This document shows positions 1-8,813 of a stretch of 64,000 nt of DNA, piece by piece (position 1 is the first letter of the stretch; each line of letters begins with the position of its first letter). The notes under the pieces were generated by a model. It saw only the letters and a list, made by a program, of their open reading frames with translations. It did not search any database and was not told where the DNA came from. Source of the stretch: Streptomyces xylophagus. GTDB lineage: Bacteria; Actinomycetota; Actinomycetes; Streptomycetales; Streptomycetaceae. Position numbers and translations under genes: made by a program. The stretch covers positions 1-64,000 of the forward strand of contig NZ_JNWO01000021.1 in assembly GCF_000716435.1 (NCBI RefSeq), written 5' to 3'.

Positions 1-98
1 GGAAACGCCCGGTTACATTCCGAACCCGGAAGCTAAGCCTTACAGCGCCGATGGTACTGCAGGGGGGACCCTGTGGGAGAGTAGGACGCCGCCGAACA
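1..98 (+). rRNA. rrf: 5S ribosomal RNA, 3' part (5' end outside window)
   Basis: The first ~98 bases match the 3' four fifths of an actinobacterial 5S rRNA. They contain the loop sequence CCGAACCCGGAAGCTAAGCC and the closing segment ending in GGACGCCGCCGAAC. About 20 bases of the 5' end lie before the window. 5S is normally last in a 16S-23S-5S operon, so the rRNA operon probably reads into the window from the left. The exact 3' end is estimated to a couple of bases. Confidence 0.93.
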
Positions 99-107
99 AT
101 ATTTGGA

Positions 108-157
108 GGACCCCTGGTCCCAGCGTTCACGCTGGGACCAGGGGTCCTTTTGTTTTT
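108..157 (+). terminator. Strong intrinsic terminator of the rRNA operon
   Basis: A perfect 18-bp inverted repeat (108-125 with 130-147) closes a TTCA tetraloop and is followed by TTTTGTTTTT. It begins 10 bases after the 5S end. The T tract is unusually good for a high-GC genome. Confidence 0.93.
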
Positions 158-244
158 CCAGAAACATCCAGAAACACAGTCCGGAGCGCGCCGAGTAGCT
201 GGCTGCGCGAGAATGACTTGCGGTACCGAAGACAGGAGTCACCG

Positions 245-2590
245 ATGTCCACCAACTCTCCCGAGGACCGACCGGAGCGCGACGAGCGGCGACGGGACAG
301 TGGTGACCGCGGCGACCGTGGCGGGTACCGCGGAGGCCCGAGTCGTAGCAACGATCGTGGTAACGACAACCGTGGCGGCGCCCCCCGTCGTGACGACCGT
401 GGCAGCAGCGGTGGCGGTGGCGATCGCGGTGGATTCCGTGGGCGCGATGACCGTCCGGCCGGCCCGCGGCGCGATGACCGTTCTGCGAGTCCGCGCCGTG
501 ACGACCGTCCGTCCGGTCCCCGTCGTGATGACCGTGGCGCCGATCGTGGAGGGCGTCCCGGTGGTTTCCGTCGGGACGACAGCCGTGGTGAGCGTCCTGC
601 GTTCCGGCGTGACGACCGCAGCGACAACCGGGGCGGTGAGCGTCGCGACGACAACCGTGGTGATCGCGGTGGTTTCCGGCGCGATGACAGCCGTGGTGAG
701 CGTCCGCCCTTCCGTCGGGACGACAACCGCGGTGGCGGTGGTGGTTTCCGGCGTGACGACAGTCGCGGTGAGCGTCCGCCGTTCCGCCGTGATGACCGTG
801 ACAACCGGGGCGAGCGTCCTGCCTTCCGGCGTGACGACGACCGTGGTGACCGCGGCAGCTACCCCCGCCGCGACGACCGTGGTGGTAGCGGTGGCGGTGG
901 CGATCGCGGTGGATTCCGCGGCCGTGACGACCGTTCGGCCGGCCCGCGGCGCGATGACCGTCCTGCTGGTCCCCGTCGTGATGACCGTGGCGGCGATCGC
1001 GGTGGGCGTCCCGGTGGTTTCCGTCGGGACGACAGCCGTGGTGAGCGTCCCGCGTTCCGCCGTGACGACCGCAGCGACAACCGAAGCGACAACCGGGGCG
1101 GCGAGCGTCCGCCCTTCCGCCGTGATGACCGGAGGGACGACCGCCGTGACGGTGACCGTCCTGCTTTCCGGCGCGATGACGACCGTGGTGACCGTGGCAG
1201 CTACCCCCGCCGTGACGACCGTGCGGCCGGTCCGCGTCGTGATGACCGAGGTGGCGAGCGCCCGCCGTTCCGGCGTGATGACAACCGTGGTGAGCGTCCG
1301 CCGTTCCGTCGCGACGACCGTGACAACCGTGGTGAGCGTCCTGCCTTCCGGCGTGACGACGACCGTGGTGACCGCGGTGGTTTCCGTGGCCGTGATGACC
1401 GTTCCTCGGCTCCTCGTCGTGATGACCGTCCCGCCGGCCCGCGTCGTGACGACCGGCCGGCCGGTCCCCGTCGTGATGACCGTGGAGGCGATCGCGGTGG
1501 TTTCCGCCGTGACGACAGCCGAGGTGACCGTCCCGCGTTCCGCCGTGACGACGACCGCGGTGAGCGTGGCAGCTACCCCCGCCGTGACGACCGGCGCGAT
1601 GACCGTCGGGGCGACGACCGCCGTGGTGGCGGCAGCCGGTTCCGTGACGAGCGGGAGCGTGACCGCGACCGCGAGCCGATCAAGCGGCTGCCGATCCCCG
1701 AGGACGTCACGGGCGAGGAGATCGACAAGGACGTACGGCAGGAGCTGATGAGCCTGCCGAAGGGGCTCGCGGAGGATGTCGCCAAGAATCTGGTGATGGT
1801 CGCCCGGCTCATCGACGAGGACCCCGAGGCCGCCTACGCGTACTCCAAGATCGCCCTGCGACTGGCGTCGCGCGTCGCCGCCGTGCGTGAGGCGGCCGGG
1901 TTCGCCGCGTACGCGACCCAGAAGTACAGCGAGGCGCTGGCCGAGTTCCGGGCCGCGCGGCGGATGACCGGCAGCGTGGATCTGTGGCCCGTGATGGCCG
2001 ACTGCGAGCGTGGGCTCGGGCGGCCGGAGAAGGCGCTGGAGATGGCCGGGGCCGCCGAGGTGCACAAGCTCGACAAGGCCGGACAGGTCGAGATGCGGCT
2101 CGTCGCGGCCGGTGCCCGGCGTGACATGGACCAGCTCGACGCGGCCATCGTCACGTTGCAGAGCCCCGAGCTGGCCTCGAACAGTGTGCAGCCGTGGACC
2201 CCGCGACTGCGGTACGCCTACGCCGACGCCCTGCTCGCGGCCGGGCGTGAGGACGAGGCGCGGGAGTGGTTCGCCAAGGCCGTGGAGTCCGACAAGGACG
2301 GCAGCACGGACGCGTCGGACCGCCTCGCCGCGATGGACGGTGTCGAGTTCGTCGACGCGTTCGTCGAGGACGAGGATGAGGACGACGACGAGCGCGACGA
2401 CGACGTCGAGCCTCAGGACGAGGCTTCCGCACTCGACGAGGTGGAAGCCGACATCGAGGATGACGACGAAGATGATGACGAGGACGACGACTTCGAGGAC
2501 GTCGAGGCCGAAGTCGAGGCTAAGGAAGACGTCGTCAAGGTAGACGTGGTCAAGGAAGACGTCGTTAAAGAAGAAGACGACAAGGACTGA
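245..2590 (+). CDS. RDD-repeat / TPR-like / acidic-tail protein
   Basis: A 781-residue protein of three parts. Residues ~1-475 are low complexity, built from short Arg-Asp-Asp units such as [16 protein letters not shown] and AGPRRDD. Residues ~478-700 form a helical region with TPR-like pairs (for example [13 protein letters not shown] and [10 protein letters not shown]). Residues ~705-781 are a Glu/Asp tail ending in VVKED-type repeats. The start is ATG 245, with AGGAG six bases upstream; a GTG-type extension to 218 lacks this. It lies just after an rRNA operon terminator and stands alone. Mixed-charge repeats of this kind often bind RNA or form condensates, but that is inference. I recognise it as a TPR-type protein of unknown function in Streptomyces. 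The repeat region leaves all other frames open. Confidence 0.85.
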   Translation: MSTNSPEDRPERDERRRDSGDRGDRGGYRGGPSRSNDRGNDNRGGAPRRDDRGSSGGGGDRGGFRGRDDRPAGPRRDDRSASPRRDDRPSGPRRDDRGADRGGRPGGFRRDDSRGERPAFRRDDRSDNRGGERRDDNRGDRGGFRRDDSRGERPPFRRDDNRGGGGGFRRDDSRGERPPFRRDDRDNRGERPAFRRDDDRGDRGSYPRRDDRGGSGGGGDRGGFRGRDDRSAGPRRDDRPAGPRRDDRGGDRGGRPGGFRRDDSRGERPAFRRDDRSDNRSDNRGGERPPFRRDDRRDDRRDGDRPAFRRDDDRGDRGSYPRRDDRAAGPRRDDRGGERPPFRRDDNRGERPPFRRDDRDNRGERPAFRRDDDRGDRGGFRGRDDRSSAPRRDDRPAGPRRDDRPAGPRRDDRGGDRGGFRRDDSRGDRPAFRRDDDRGERGSYPRRDDRRDDRRGDDRRGGGSRFRDERERDRDREPIKRLPIPEDVTGEEIDKDVRQELMSLPKGLAEDVAKNLVMVARLIDEDPEAAYAYSKIALRLASRVAAVREAAGFAAYATQKYSEALAEFRAARRMTGSVDLWPVMADCERGLGRPEKALEMAGAAEVHKLDKAGQVEMRLVAAGARRDMDQLDAAIVTLQSPELASNSVQPWTPRLRYAYADALLAAGREDEAREWFAKAVESDKDGSTDASDRLAAMDGVEFVDAFVEDEDEDDDERDDDVEPQDEASALDEVEADIEDDDEDDDEDDDFEDVEAEVEAKEDVVKVDVVKEDVVKEEDDKD
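391..1100 (+). repeat. Segmental duplication inside the RDD repeat region
   Basis: Within the repetitive 5' half of the preceding gene, the stretch from ~391 to ~640 recurs at ~871 to ~1120, about 480 bp later. Both copies encode [15 protein letters not shown] followed by PRRDD units, then [20 protein letters not shown]. Synonymous differences are scattered between the copies, so the duplication is not very recent or has been under protein-level selection. Confidence 0.75.
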
Positions 2591-2610
2591 CGACACCACA
2601 CGTCAGTGAC

Positions 2611-2646
2611 AAGGGCGGGACCCCGGTATTGGGGTCCCGCCCTTTC
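2611..2646. terminator. Bidirectional terminator between convergent genes
   Basis: A 14-bp perfect stem (2611-2624 with 2631-2644) with loop GGTATT. It lies between the stop of the RDD/TPR gene (2590) and the stop of the convergent DUF1015 gene (2661). AAGGG and CCCTT at the ends give short T/A runs on both strands. Confidence 0.88.
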
Positions 2647-2660
2647 GCGTTTCCGGTGTC

Positions 2661-3953
2661 TCAGGGTTCCAGCGTGCGCAGCACCAGCCCCGACGCCGGC
2701 TTCGGGCCGAAAGACGTCGACTTGCGGGGCATCGTGACGCCCTGGCGGGCCAGGTCGCGTACGACCTCCTCGCGGACGGGGTGCATCAGGACGGCCGTAT
2801 CGCCGTCGCGTTCCGCCTTGCGGACGGTGGCGGCGGTGTCGTGGATGTAGGCGATGCGGGTCGGGTCATCCTCGGGGATGAGCCAGACGTGGTCCAGGAG
2901 GGTGGCGTGCAGGACCGTGGCGTCCAGGGTGCGCCAGGCGGCGGGGCGGTCGGCCGGGATCGTGCGGGCCAGGAGGTCCGGGTCCGGGCGGTCGACCAGG
3001 TGGAAGGTGCCGTCGCCGGCGAGGAGGAAGGCATTGCCCGCGCAGGCCGCGTCGGCGAGGGTCTCCAGGGCTTCCGGGAGAGGCACTTCCAGGTGCTGGA
3101 CGCGGAACAGGCCATCCAGGGCGGCCAGGGCGTCGGCCACCGGGACGCCGTGCAGGAGGCGGTGGATCGCGCGGACGCGGAGGGGGTAGCGGGCCGTGTC
3201 GACGAGGAGGACGAGGCCGTAGTCCCAGGGGCTGGGGGAGGGGTGCTCCGCGCGTAGACGTCGATAGGTGGCCCAGCGGTGGTGGCCGTCGGCGATCAGG
3301 GCCTGGTGCTGGGCCAGGTCCGTCTGGATGCGGGCCAGGTCGGTGGGGTCGGTGACCGACCAGAGGCGGTGGCTGTAGCCGTCCTCCGTGGTCGTCGACA
3401 GGAGCGCGGGGTTCTCGGCGATGCGCTCGACCACCGTCGTCGTGTCGGCCGGTGAGCCGTTGCCCCGGTAGGTGAGGAGCAGGGGTTCGAGGTTCGCGGA
3501 GGTGGCGCGCATGAGGGCCGCGCGGTCCGCGACCACGTGCGGCATGACGTCCTCGTGCGGCAGGACCACGCCCTCCGACGGGTCCGACAGACGCAGCGCG
3601 CCGATGACACCACGCTGCAACAGGCCGTTGCCGTCGCGCTGTTCGTAGACGTACAGGCCGGGCTCGGGGTCGGTGGTGAGGACTCCCTCGGAGAGCCAGC
3701 GGTGCAGGGTGTCGGCGGCCTGTTCGTTGCGGGCACTCGGGGTGACGGCCTGCGGGAGGATCAGGCGGACGATGTTGTGCGGGTCGGAGTCCTGGAGATG
3801 ATGCAGGCCGTCGGGGCGTACGACGACGTCGTACGGTGGGGACGTCACGGCGGCCAGGCTGCCGACCAGGTCGGGGTCGTAGCGAAGGCCTCGGAACGGG
3901 GTGAGTTCCAGGCCTCGGCGCTCCGTTGCTTCCGAGTGACCTGCGGTGTTCAT
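2661..3953 (-). CDS. DUF1015 family protein
   Basis: 430 residues. The N-terminal FRGLRYDPD...SPPYDV block and a central ADGHHRWATYRR motif near residue 218 are hallmarks of DUF1015. The ADGHHR motif resembles the one in ParB/sulfiredoxin-like nucleotide-binding folds, which include free-serine kinases; a kinase or phosphotransfer role is only a guess. There is no signal peptide, so it is cytosolic. The ATG at 3953 is divergent from the HAD gene at 4026, leaving 72 bp for both promoters. It ends facing the RDD/TPR gene across a bidirectional terminator. The family call is firm; the function is unknown. Confidence 0.87.
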   Translation of the reverse strand: MNTAGHSEATERRGLELTPFRGLRYDPDLVGSLAAVTSPPYDVVVRPDGLHHLQDSDPHNIVRLILPQAVTPSARNEQAADTLHRWLSEGVLTTDPEPGLYVYEQRDGNGLLQRGVIGALRLSDPSEGVVLPHEDVMPHVVADRAALMRATSANLEPLLLTYRGNGSPADTTTVVERIAENPALLSTTTEDGYSHRLWSVTDPTDLARIQTDLAQHQALIADGHHRWATYRRLRAEHPSPSPWDYGLVLLVDTARYPLRVRAIHRLLHGVPVADALAALDGLFRVQHLEVPLPEALETLADAACAGNAFLLAGDGTFHLVDRPDPDLLARTIPADRPAAWRTLDATVLHATLLDHVWLIPEDDPTRIAYIHDTAATVRKAERDGDTAVLMHPVREEVVRDLARQGVTMPRKSTSFGPKPASGLVLRTLEP

Positions 3954-4025
3954 CCCGGCATCGTACGTGTGTCAGTGGCGTGCGGGATGATCGGGTGAAA
4001 GCGATCGAACGAGGAGCGATGTGGA

Positions 4026-5054
4026 ATGAGCCAGAGCGTCAGGACGAGTCCCGAGGGCAGTGGCCGGGCCCTGAGCGAGGCGTACGACACGGCGCTGCTC
4101 GACCTGGACGGGGTGGTGTACGCGGGGGGTAACGCGATCGCTCACGCGGTCGACTCGCTCGCCACCGCCCGCGCCGGCGGGATGCGGCTCGCCTACGTCA
4201 CCAACAACGCGCTGCGGACGCCGGATGCCGTGGCCGAGCATCTCACCGAGCTGGGTATACCGACCGGCGCGGACGACGTCATCACCTCCGCGCAGGCCGT
4301 CGCCCGGCTGATCAGCGAGCAGGTGCCGGCGGGCTCCCGCGTGCTGGTGATCGGTGGGGAGGGGCTGCGGGTCGCGCTGCGCGAGCGCGGACTCGAGCCC
4401 GTCGACTCGGCCGAGGACGAGCCGGTGGCGGTCGTACAGGGCTACGGCGGCCCCGACCTGGCATGGGGGCGGTTCGCGGAGGCCTGTTACGCCATCGCGC
4501 GCGGGGTGCCGTGGTTCGCGTCCAACACCGACCTGACGATCCCGAGCGCGCGCGGCATCGCGCCGGGCAACGGCGCGGCGGTGGAGGTCGTACGGATAGC
4601 GACCGGGGCCGAGCCGCAGGTGGCGGGGAAGCCGTTGCCGCCGATGCACAAGGAGACGATCCTGCGGACGGGCGCCGAGCGGCCGTTGGTGGTGGGGGAC
4701 CGGCTGGACACGGACATCGAGGGGGCGTTCAACGGGGAGGTCGACTCGCTGCTCGTCCTGACCGGCGTGACCGACGGCGCGCAGTTGCTCGCCGCGCCGC
4801 CGCAGCACCGGCCGACGTACGTCGACGCCGATCTGCGGGGCATCCTCACCGGGCAGCCCGAGGTCACCGAGGCGGGAGAGGGGTTCCGGTGCGGGGGTTG
4901 GACCGCGACGGCGGGCCGCGAGCGGCTGGAACTCGACGGTGAGGGTGAGCCCTTGGACGGGTTGCGCGCCCTGTGCGCGGCGGCCTGGACGGCGGCGGGG
5001 GACGGTTCCTGCGGGCTGGACGGGGAGAAGGCGCTGGCGCGGCTGGGCCTGTGA
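4026..5054 (+). CDS. HAD-superfamily class IIA hydrolase (NagD-like)
   Basis: 342 residues. The nucleophile motif LLDLDGVVYAG (Asp26, Asp28) is followed by YVTNNALRTP, the IIA-type motif II. VGDRLDTDIEGAF near residue 230 supplies the Mg-binding acids. The arrangement is that of phosphoglycolate/p-nitrophenyl-phosphatase-like HAD-IIA enzymes; the substrate cannot be read from sequence. About 50 residues beyond the core form an extra C-terminal extension. The start is ATG 4026, with GAGGAG nine bases upstream; an out-of-frame ATG lies at 4019. In firmicutes and actinobacteria such genes often sit near tlyA/nadK/recN, as here. Confidence 0.88.
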   Translation: MSQSVRTSPEGSGRALSEAYDTALLDLDGVVYAGGNAIAHAVDSLATARAGGMRLAYVTNNALRTPDAVAEHLTELGIPTGADDVITSAQAVARLISEQVPAGSRVLVIGGEGLRVALRERGLEPVDSAEDEPVAVVQGYGGPDLAWGRFAEACYAIARGVPWFASNTDLTIPSARGIAPGNGAAVEVVRIATGAEPQVAGKPLPPMHKETILRTGAERPLVVGDRLDTDIEGAFNGEVDSLLVLTGVTDGAQLLAAPPQHRPTYVDADLRGILTGQPEVTEAGEGFRCGGWTATAGRERLELDGEGEPLDGLRALCAAAWTAAGDGSCGLDGEKALARLGL

Positions 5055-5102
5055 ACAGGGGCTGAGCCCCCAGGAAGAGGGGCTCGCCCTCCGAGCCGCA
5101 TG

Positions 5103-5121
5103 CGAGGGTAGGCTAACCTAA
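5103..5121 (+). promoter_or_regulatory. Iron box (DmdR/IdeR-type operator) overlapping a probable -10
   Basis: The 19 bases CGAGGGTAGGCTAACCTAA match the DtxR/IdeR/DmdR consensus TTAGGTTAGGCTAACCTAA at 16 of 19 positions. TAACCT at 5114-5119 fits a TAnnnT -10 box and ends six bases before the GTG at 5126. Iron-loaded repressor would therefore cover the -10, and the transcript may start at or next to the start codon. Confidence 0.85.
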
Positions 5122-5125
5122 CCTC

Positions 5126-6169
5126 GTGTTGGTCGACAGTCCCCCAGAACAGCGCGCGGAGACCGCCCCCGCGCCCCCAACCCGCCGGGCGATACGGGTC
5201 CTTGGGCTCTTCGCCTCCGTGGCGCTCCTGGCGCTCGTCGCCCTGGCGAGCATCGCGATCGGCGCGAAATCGCTGCCGTTGGGGGATGTGTGGCACGGCC
5301 TGTTCCATGACTCGGGGACGTATGCCGACGTCGTGGTCGGCGACCGGATATCCCGTACGGTCCTCGGGCTGCTCGCAGGTGCCGCACTCGGCCTCTCTGG
5401 CGCCGTCCTCCAGGCGCTCACCCGCAACCCCCTCGCGGACCCCGGACTGCTCGGCATCAACGCCGGTGCCTCGGCCGCCGTCGTCACCGCCATCACCTAC
5501 TTCGGTGTCACGAGCCTCAGCGGCTACGTCTGGTTCGCCTTCGCGGGCGCGGCGGTGGTCGGTGCGCTGGTCTGGTTCCTGGGCGGCAGCCGGGGTGCCA
5601 CGCCCGTGCGCCTCGCCCTCGCCGGCACCGCGATCAGTGCCGCGCTCTACGGCTATCTCCAGGCCGTCATGATCATGGACGACGCGGCGCTCTCCAAGAT
5701 GCGCTTCTGGACGGTCGGTTCGCTGGCCTCGGCCACCGGCTCGACGATCACGCAGGTCGCGCCGTTCTTCGCGGTCGGCACGGTCGTCGCCCTGCTGCTC
5801 GCCCGGCCGTTGAACGCGGTGGCCATGGGCGACGACACCGCCCGCGCCCTAGGCGCCAACCTCAACCGCACCCGCGCGCTCGCCATGCTCTCCGCGACCG
5901 TGCTGTGCGGGGCGGCCACCGCCGCCTGCGGCCCGATCGTGTTCGTCGGCCTGATGGTGCCGCACGTGGTGCGCTCGTTCACCGGCCCCGACCTGCGCTG
6001 GATCCTGCCGTACGCCACGATCCTGTCGCCCGTGCTGCTGCTCGGCGCGGATGTCCTCGGTCGGATGGTCGCGCGGCCCGCGGAGCTTCAGGTCGGCATC
6101 GTCACCGCGATCCTCGGCGGTCCGGTCTTCATCTATCTCGTACGACGGCGGAGGACGGCCCAGCTGTGA
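5126..6169 (+). CDS. Siderophore ABC transporter permease 1 (FecCD family)
   Basis: 347 residues with about nine predicted membrane helices. The FecCD/BtuC signature ALTRNPLADPGLLGINAGA follows the second helix, and GPIVFVGLMVPHVVR is the cytoplasmic coupling helix. It forms half of the channel for ferric-siderophore uptake. GTG 5126 is chosen. There is no Shine-Dalgarno sequence, because the iron box and a -10 occupy the space, so translation may be leaderless. The gene overlaps the second permease by four bases (GTGA). No substrate-binding protein is adjacent, so one must come from elsewhere or the system shares one. Confidence 0.93.
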   Translation: MLVDSPPEQRAETAPAPPTRRAIRVLGLFASVALLALVALASIAIGAKSLPLGDVWHGLFHDSGTYADVVVGDRISRTVLGLLAGAALGLSGAVLQALTRNPLADPGLLGINAGASAAVVTAITYFGVTSLSGYVWFAFAGAAVVGALVWFLGGSRGATPVRLALAGTAISAALYGYLQAVMIMDDAALSKMRFWTVGSLASATGSTITQVAPFFAVGTVVALLLARPLNAVAMGDDTARALGANLNRTRALAMLSATVLCGAATAACGPIVFVGLMVPHVVRSFTGPDLRWILPYATILSPVLLLGADVLGRMVARPAELQVGIVTAILGGPVFIYLVRRRRTAQL

Positions 6170-7221
6170 AGGCCACATCGACCCAGATTCCCCGTACGAA
6201 GGCCGTACGCACCGGTGGCTTCTCTCTCCGCCTCGACCTCCGTGCCTTCACGGTCGTCGTCCTCCTCCTGGTCTGCGCGCTCGCCGCGAGCGTCGTGCTG
6301 ATCGGTACCGGGGACTTCCCGATCCCGGCCGGTGACGTGCTCAAGACACTGTTCGGGGGCGGTGACGCGGGTCAGGAGTTCATCGTCAACGAACTGCGGC
6401 TGCCGCGCGTTCTCGTCGGGCTGCTGGTCGGTGCCGCGCTCGGGCTGGGCGGTGCGCTGTTCCAGTCCATCTCCCGTAATCCGCTGGGCAGTCCGGACGT
6501 GCTCGGCCTCTCGCAGGGGTCGACGGCCGGGGCGCTCGTCATGATCGTGCTGTTCTCCGGCAGCGCGACCGCCGTCACCCTCGGGGCGCTGGTCGGCGGG
6601 CTGGTGACCGGGCTCGCCATCTATCTGCTCGCCTGGAAGCAGGGGGTGCACGGGTACCGGCTCGTCCTGGTCGGCATCGGCGTCTCCGCCGTCGTCACCG
6701 CGGTCAACGGCTATCTGCTCACCAAGGCCGACCTCGTCGACGCGGCCCGCGCGGTCGTGTGGATGACCGGTTCCCTCAACGGCCGTGACTGGACCCAGGT
6801 CTGGCCGCTCCTCGCGCTCTGCGCCGTACTCCTGCCGCTCGTCCTCGCCAACGCGCGCGGGCTGCGGATGATGGAGATGGGCGACGACGTGTCGTACGCC
6901 CTCGGAGTGCGCGTCGAGCGCGTGCGGCTGCTGCTGATGGTCGCCGCCGTGCTGCTCACCTCGGCCGCGACCGCCGCCGCCGGACCGGTCGGCTTCGTGG
7001 CTCTTACGGCGCCGCAGCTCGCCCGGCGCCTGACCCGCTCGCCGGGTCCGAACCTGGTGCCCTCGCTGTGCATGGGCGCCACCCTGCTGGTCACCGCCGA
7101 CTGGGCGTCCCAACGGGCCTTCGGCGCCGACCAGTTGCCCGTGGGCGTGGTCACCGGAGTCCTCGGCGGGATCTACCTGCTGTGGCTCCTGGTCACCGAG
7201 CGCAAGGCGGGCCGGATATGA
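6166..7221 (+). CDS. Siderophore ABC transporter permease 2 (FecCD family)
   Basis: 351 residues. SISRNPLGSPDVLGLSQGS and GPVGFVALTAPQLARRL are the FecCD signature and coupling helix. It should pair with the upstream permease as a heterodimer. The start GTG 6166 overlaps the upstream TGA (GTGA), which implies translational coupling. The first ~25 residues are a cytoplasmic leader before helix 1. It inherits iron regulation from the operator at 5103. The frame stays open upstream to 5905, but that part is only the shadow of permease 1. Confidence 0.93.
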   Translation: MKATSTQIPRTKAVRTGGFSLRLDLRAFTVVVLLLVCALAASVVLIGTGDFPIPAGDVLKTLFGGGDAGQEFIVNELRLPRVLVGLLVGAALGLGGALFQSISRNPLGSPDVLGLSQGSTAGALVMIVLFSGSATAVTLGALVGGLVTGLAIYLLAWKQGVHGYRLVLVGIGVSAVVTAVNGYLLTKADLVDAARAVVWMTGSLNGRDWTQVWPLLALCAVLLPLVLANARGLRMMEMGDDVSYALGVRVERVRLLLMVAAVLLTSAATAAAGPVGFVALTAPQLARRLTRSPGPNLVPSLCMGATLLVTADWASQRAFGADQLPVGVVTGVLGGIYLLWLLVTERKAGRI

Positions 7222-8117
7222 ACCCGTCGACGAAACCAGCGACGAACGCCTCGGCGAACGAGGACAACCGAAGGAGCACCGTGAACCGCCTGTCCGCCGA
7301 GAACGTCACCCTCGCCTACGACCAGCGCGTCATCGCACGGCAGTTGTCGGTGGAGATCCCCGACAACTCCTTCACGGTGATCGTCGGCCCGAACGCGTGC
7401 GGCAAGTCCACGCTGCTGCGTGCCCTGTCGCGGATGCTGAAGCCGACGGAGGGCCGGGTGCTGCTCGACGGGCAGGTCATCCAGTCGATGCCGGCGAAGA
7501 AGGTCGCACGTACCCTGGGTCTGCTGCCGCAGTCGTCCATCGCGCCCGACGGGATCACCGTCGGCGACCTCGTGGGCCGCGGCCGGTACCCGCACCAGGG
7601 CATCCTGCGCCAGTGGTCCAACGAGGACGAGCGGGTCGTACAGGAGTCGATGGCGCAGACCGGTGTCGCCGAGCTGGCCGATCGCTATGTCGACGAACTG
7701 TCCGGCGGGCAGCGGCAGCGTGTGTGGATCGCGATGGCGCTCGCCCAGCAGACTCCCCTGCTGCTGCTCGACGAGCCGACCACCTACCTGGACATCCAGC
7801 ACCAGATCGACGTCCTCGACCTGTGCGCCGAACTGCACGAGGAGCAGGGCCGCACGCTGGTCGCGGTGCTGCACGACCTCAACCACGCGGCCCGGTACGC
7901 CACCCACCTGATCGCGCTGCGGGAGGGCGCGGTCATCGCGGAGGGGGCGCCGGGCGACATCGTCACGGCCGAACTGGTCGAGGAGGTCTTCGGACTGCGC
8001 TGCCAGGTCATCGACGACCCGGAGACGGGGACGCCACTGGTGGTGCCGGCGGCGCGGAAGGCACGCGCGCGGGCGCATACCGACCTCGGCAAAGTGGCCG
8101 CTACAGAAGCGTCCTGA
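7218..8117 (+). CDS. Siderophore ABC transporter ATP-binding protein (FepC type)
   Basis: 299 residues from ATG 7218. Walker A is GPNACGKST, the signature is LSGGQRQRVWIAMALAQ, and Walker B is LLLLDEPTTYLD; all key residues are present. It powers the two upstream permeases. The start is ambiguous. ATG 7218 overlaps the permease stop (ATGA), but a GTG at 7281 has AAGGAG six bases upstream and begins VNRLSAENVTLAYDQ, the usual start of the domain. The extra 21 residues are low complexity. The gene ends five bases before the convergent SCP2 gene. Confidence 0.93.
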   Translation: MNPSTKPATNASANEDNRRSTVNRLSAENVTLAYDQRVIARQLSVEIPDNSFTVIVGPNACGKSTLLRALSRMLKPTEGRVLLDGQVIQSMPAKKVARTLGLLPQSSIAPDGITVGDLVGRGRYPHQGILRQWSNEDERVVQESMAQTGVAELADRYVDELSGGQRQRVWIAMALAQQTPLLLLDEPTTYLDIQHQIDVLDLCAELHEEQGRTLVAVLHDLNHAARYATHLIALREGAVIAEGAPGDIVTAELVEEVFGLRCQVIDDPETGTPLVVPAARKARARAHTDLGKVAATEAS

Positions 8118-8122
8118 AACGA

Positions 8123-8470
8123 CTACAGAAGCTTCCTGAGGCGGAATAGGTCGAACACGTTGGCCTCCAGCTTCACCCGGCCCGAGCCCCAGGCCTTCGC
8201 GAAGTTCAGGCCGCCGTTGACCATGGCGACCAGGTCGTCGCCCGCCATGGTCAGCCTGATCTGGGCCTTCTCCGGAGGAAGGCCCTGCACGGTCTCGTCC
8301 ACCACGATGCGGCCGCCGGTGAGCCGGCCGACGAACGTGACGTCGAGGTCGGTGATCCGGCAGCTGACCGAACGGTCCATGGCCGCGGCGGCGCGGACAT
8401 TCCCATCGGCCTTCTGCATGTTGTCCGAGAGCTTCTCGAGTGCGGCACGGCACTCTTCGATCGTTGCCAT
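8123..8470 (-). CDS. SCP2 sterol-carrier-domain protein
   Basis: 115 residues forming a single SCP2-like domain. The pattern ends with the typical LVAMVNGGLNFAKAWGSGRVKLEA block (read in two parts: LVAMVNGGLNFAKAW and GSGRVKLEA) before the last helix. SCP2 folds bind lipids or fatty acyl chains in a hydrophobic pocket; the ligand here is unknown. There is no signal peptide. The ATG at 8470 diverges from the small protein gene at 8513. The gene runs convergently with the siderophore ATPase, with five bases between stops and no visible terminator hairpin there. Confidence 0.85.
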   Translation of the reverse strand: MATIEECRAALEKLSDNMQKADGNVRAAAAMDRSVSCRITDLDVTFVGRLTGGRIVVDETVQGLPPEKAQIRLTMAGDDLVAMVNGGLNFAKAWGSGRVKLEANVFDLFRLRKLL

Positions 8471-8512
8471 CGTGATCGACGGTACCCCAGGCCTTCGGGG
8501 TAGCGTCTGGGC

Positions 8513-8806
8513 ATGAGCGACTCAGTTCCCGAGGCCGAGGCCGGGGCCGTACCGGAGGCCGTTCCGGAGGCGGAGCCCACGTACGACCCCGCCGCCCCCG
8601 CCCCGCTGAACGTGGACCGCACCCCGAGCGGCAACCCCGACGTCGACGCCCAGCTCGGGCGGCTGGCCGACACCGACCACCTCGCCACGGACGGACATGT
8701 CGAGGTGTACGAGGATGTACACCGGGGGCTGCGCGACGCGCTCACCGCGCTCGACGCCCGCCCGGGACCTCCGGCGCCCCCATCGACGTACGACCGCAGG
8801 AGCTGA
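8513..8806 (+). CDS. Small conserved protein upstream of tlyA
   Basis: 97 residues. The N-terminal third is rich in Glu, Pro and Ala and probably disordered. Residues ~37-85 (PDVDAQLGRLADTDHL onward) look like two amphipathic helices. I do not recognise a named family. TAGCGT at 8501-8506 ends six bases before ATG 8513 and no Shine-Dalgarno sequence is visible, so the mRNA is probably leaderless. It stops seven bases before tlyA and is likely the first gene of the tlyA-nadK run. Confidence 0.75.
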   Translation: MSDSVPEAEAGAVPEAVPEAEPTYDPAAPAPLNVDRTPSGNPDVDAQLGRLADTDHLATDGHVEVYEDVHRGLRDALTALDARPGPPAPPSTYDRRS

Positions 8807-8813
8807 ACCGAAC

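Noticed and set aside
391..1660. Regularly spaced direct repeats suggestive of a CRISPR array
   Set aside because: The units are short, of variable length, in frame, and encode RDD peptides; there are no unique spacers and no cas genes.
51..2599. Very long open frames on both strands over the RDD repeat region (for example a Val/Thr-rich 565-codon plus-strand frame and a 786-codon minus-strand frame)
   Set aside because: Repeated CGT-GAC-GAC codons leave all six frames free of stops. The frames have no ribosome sites or recognisable domains, and overlap the clear gene at 245.
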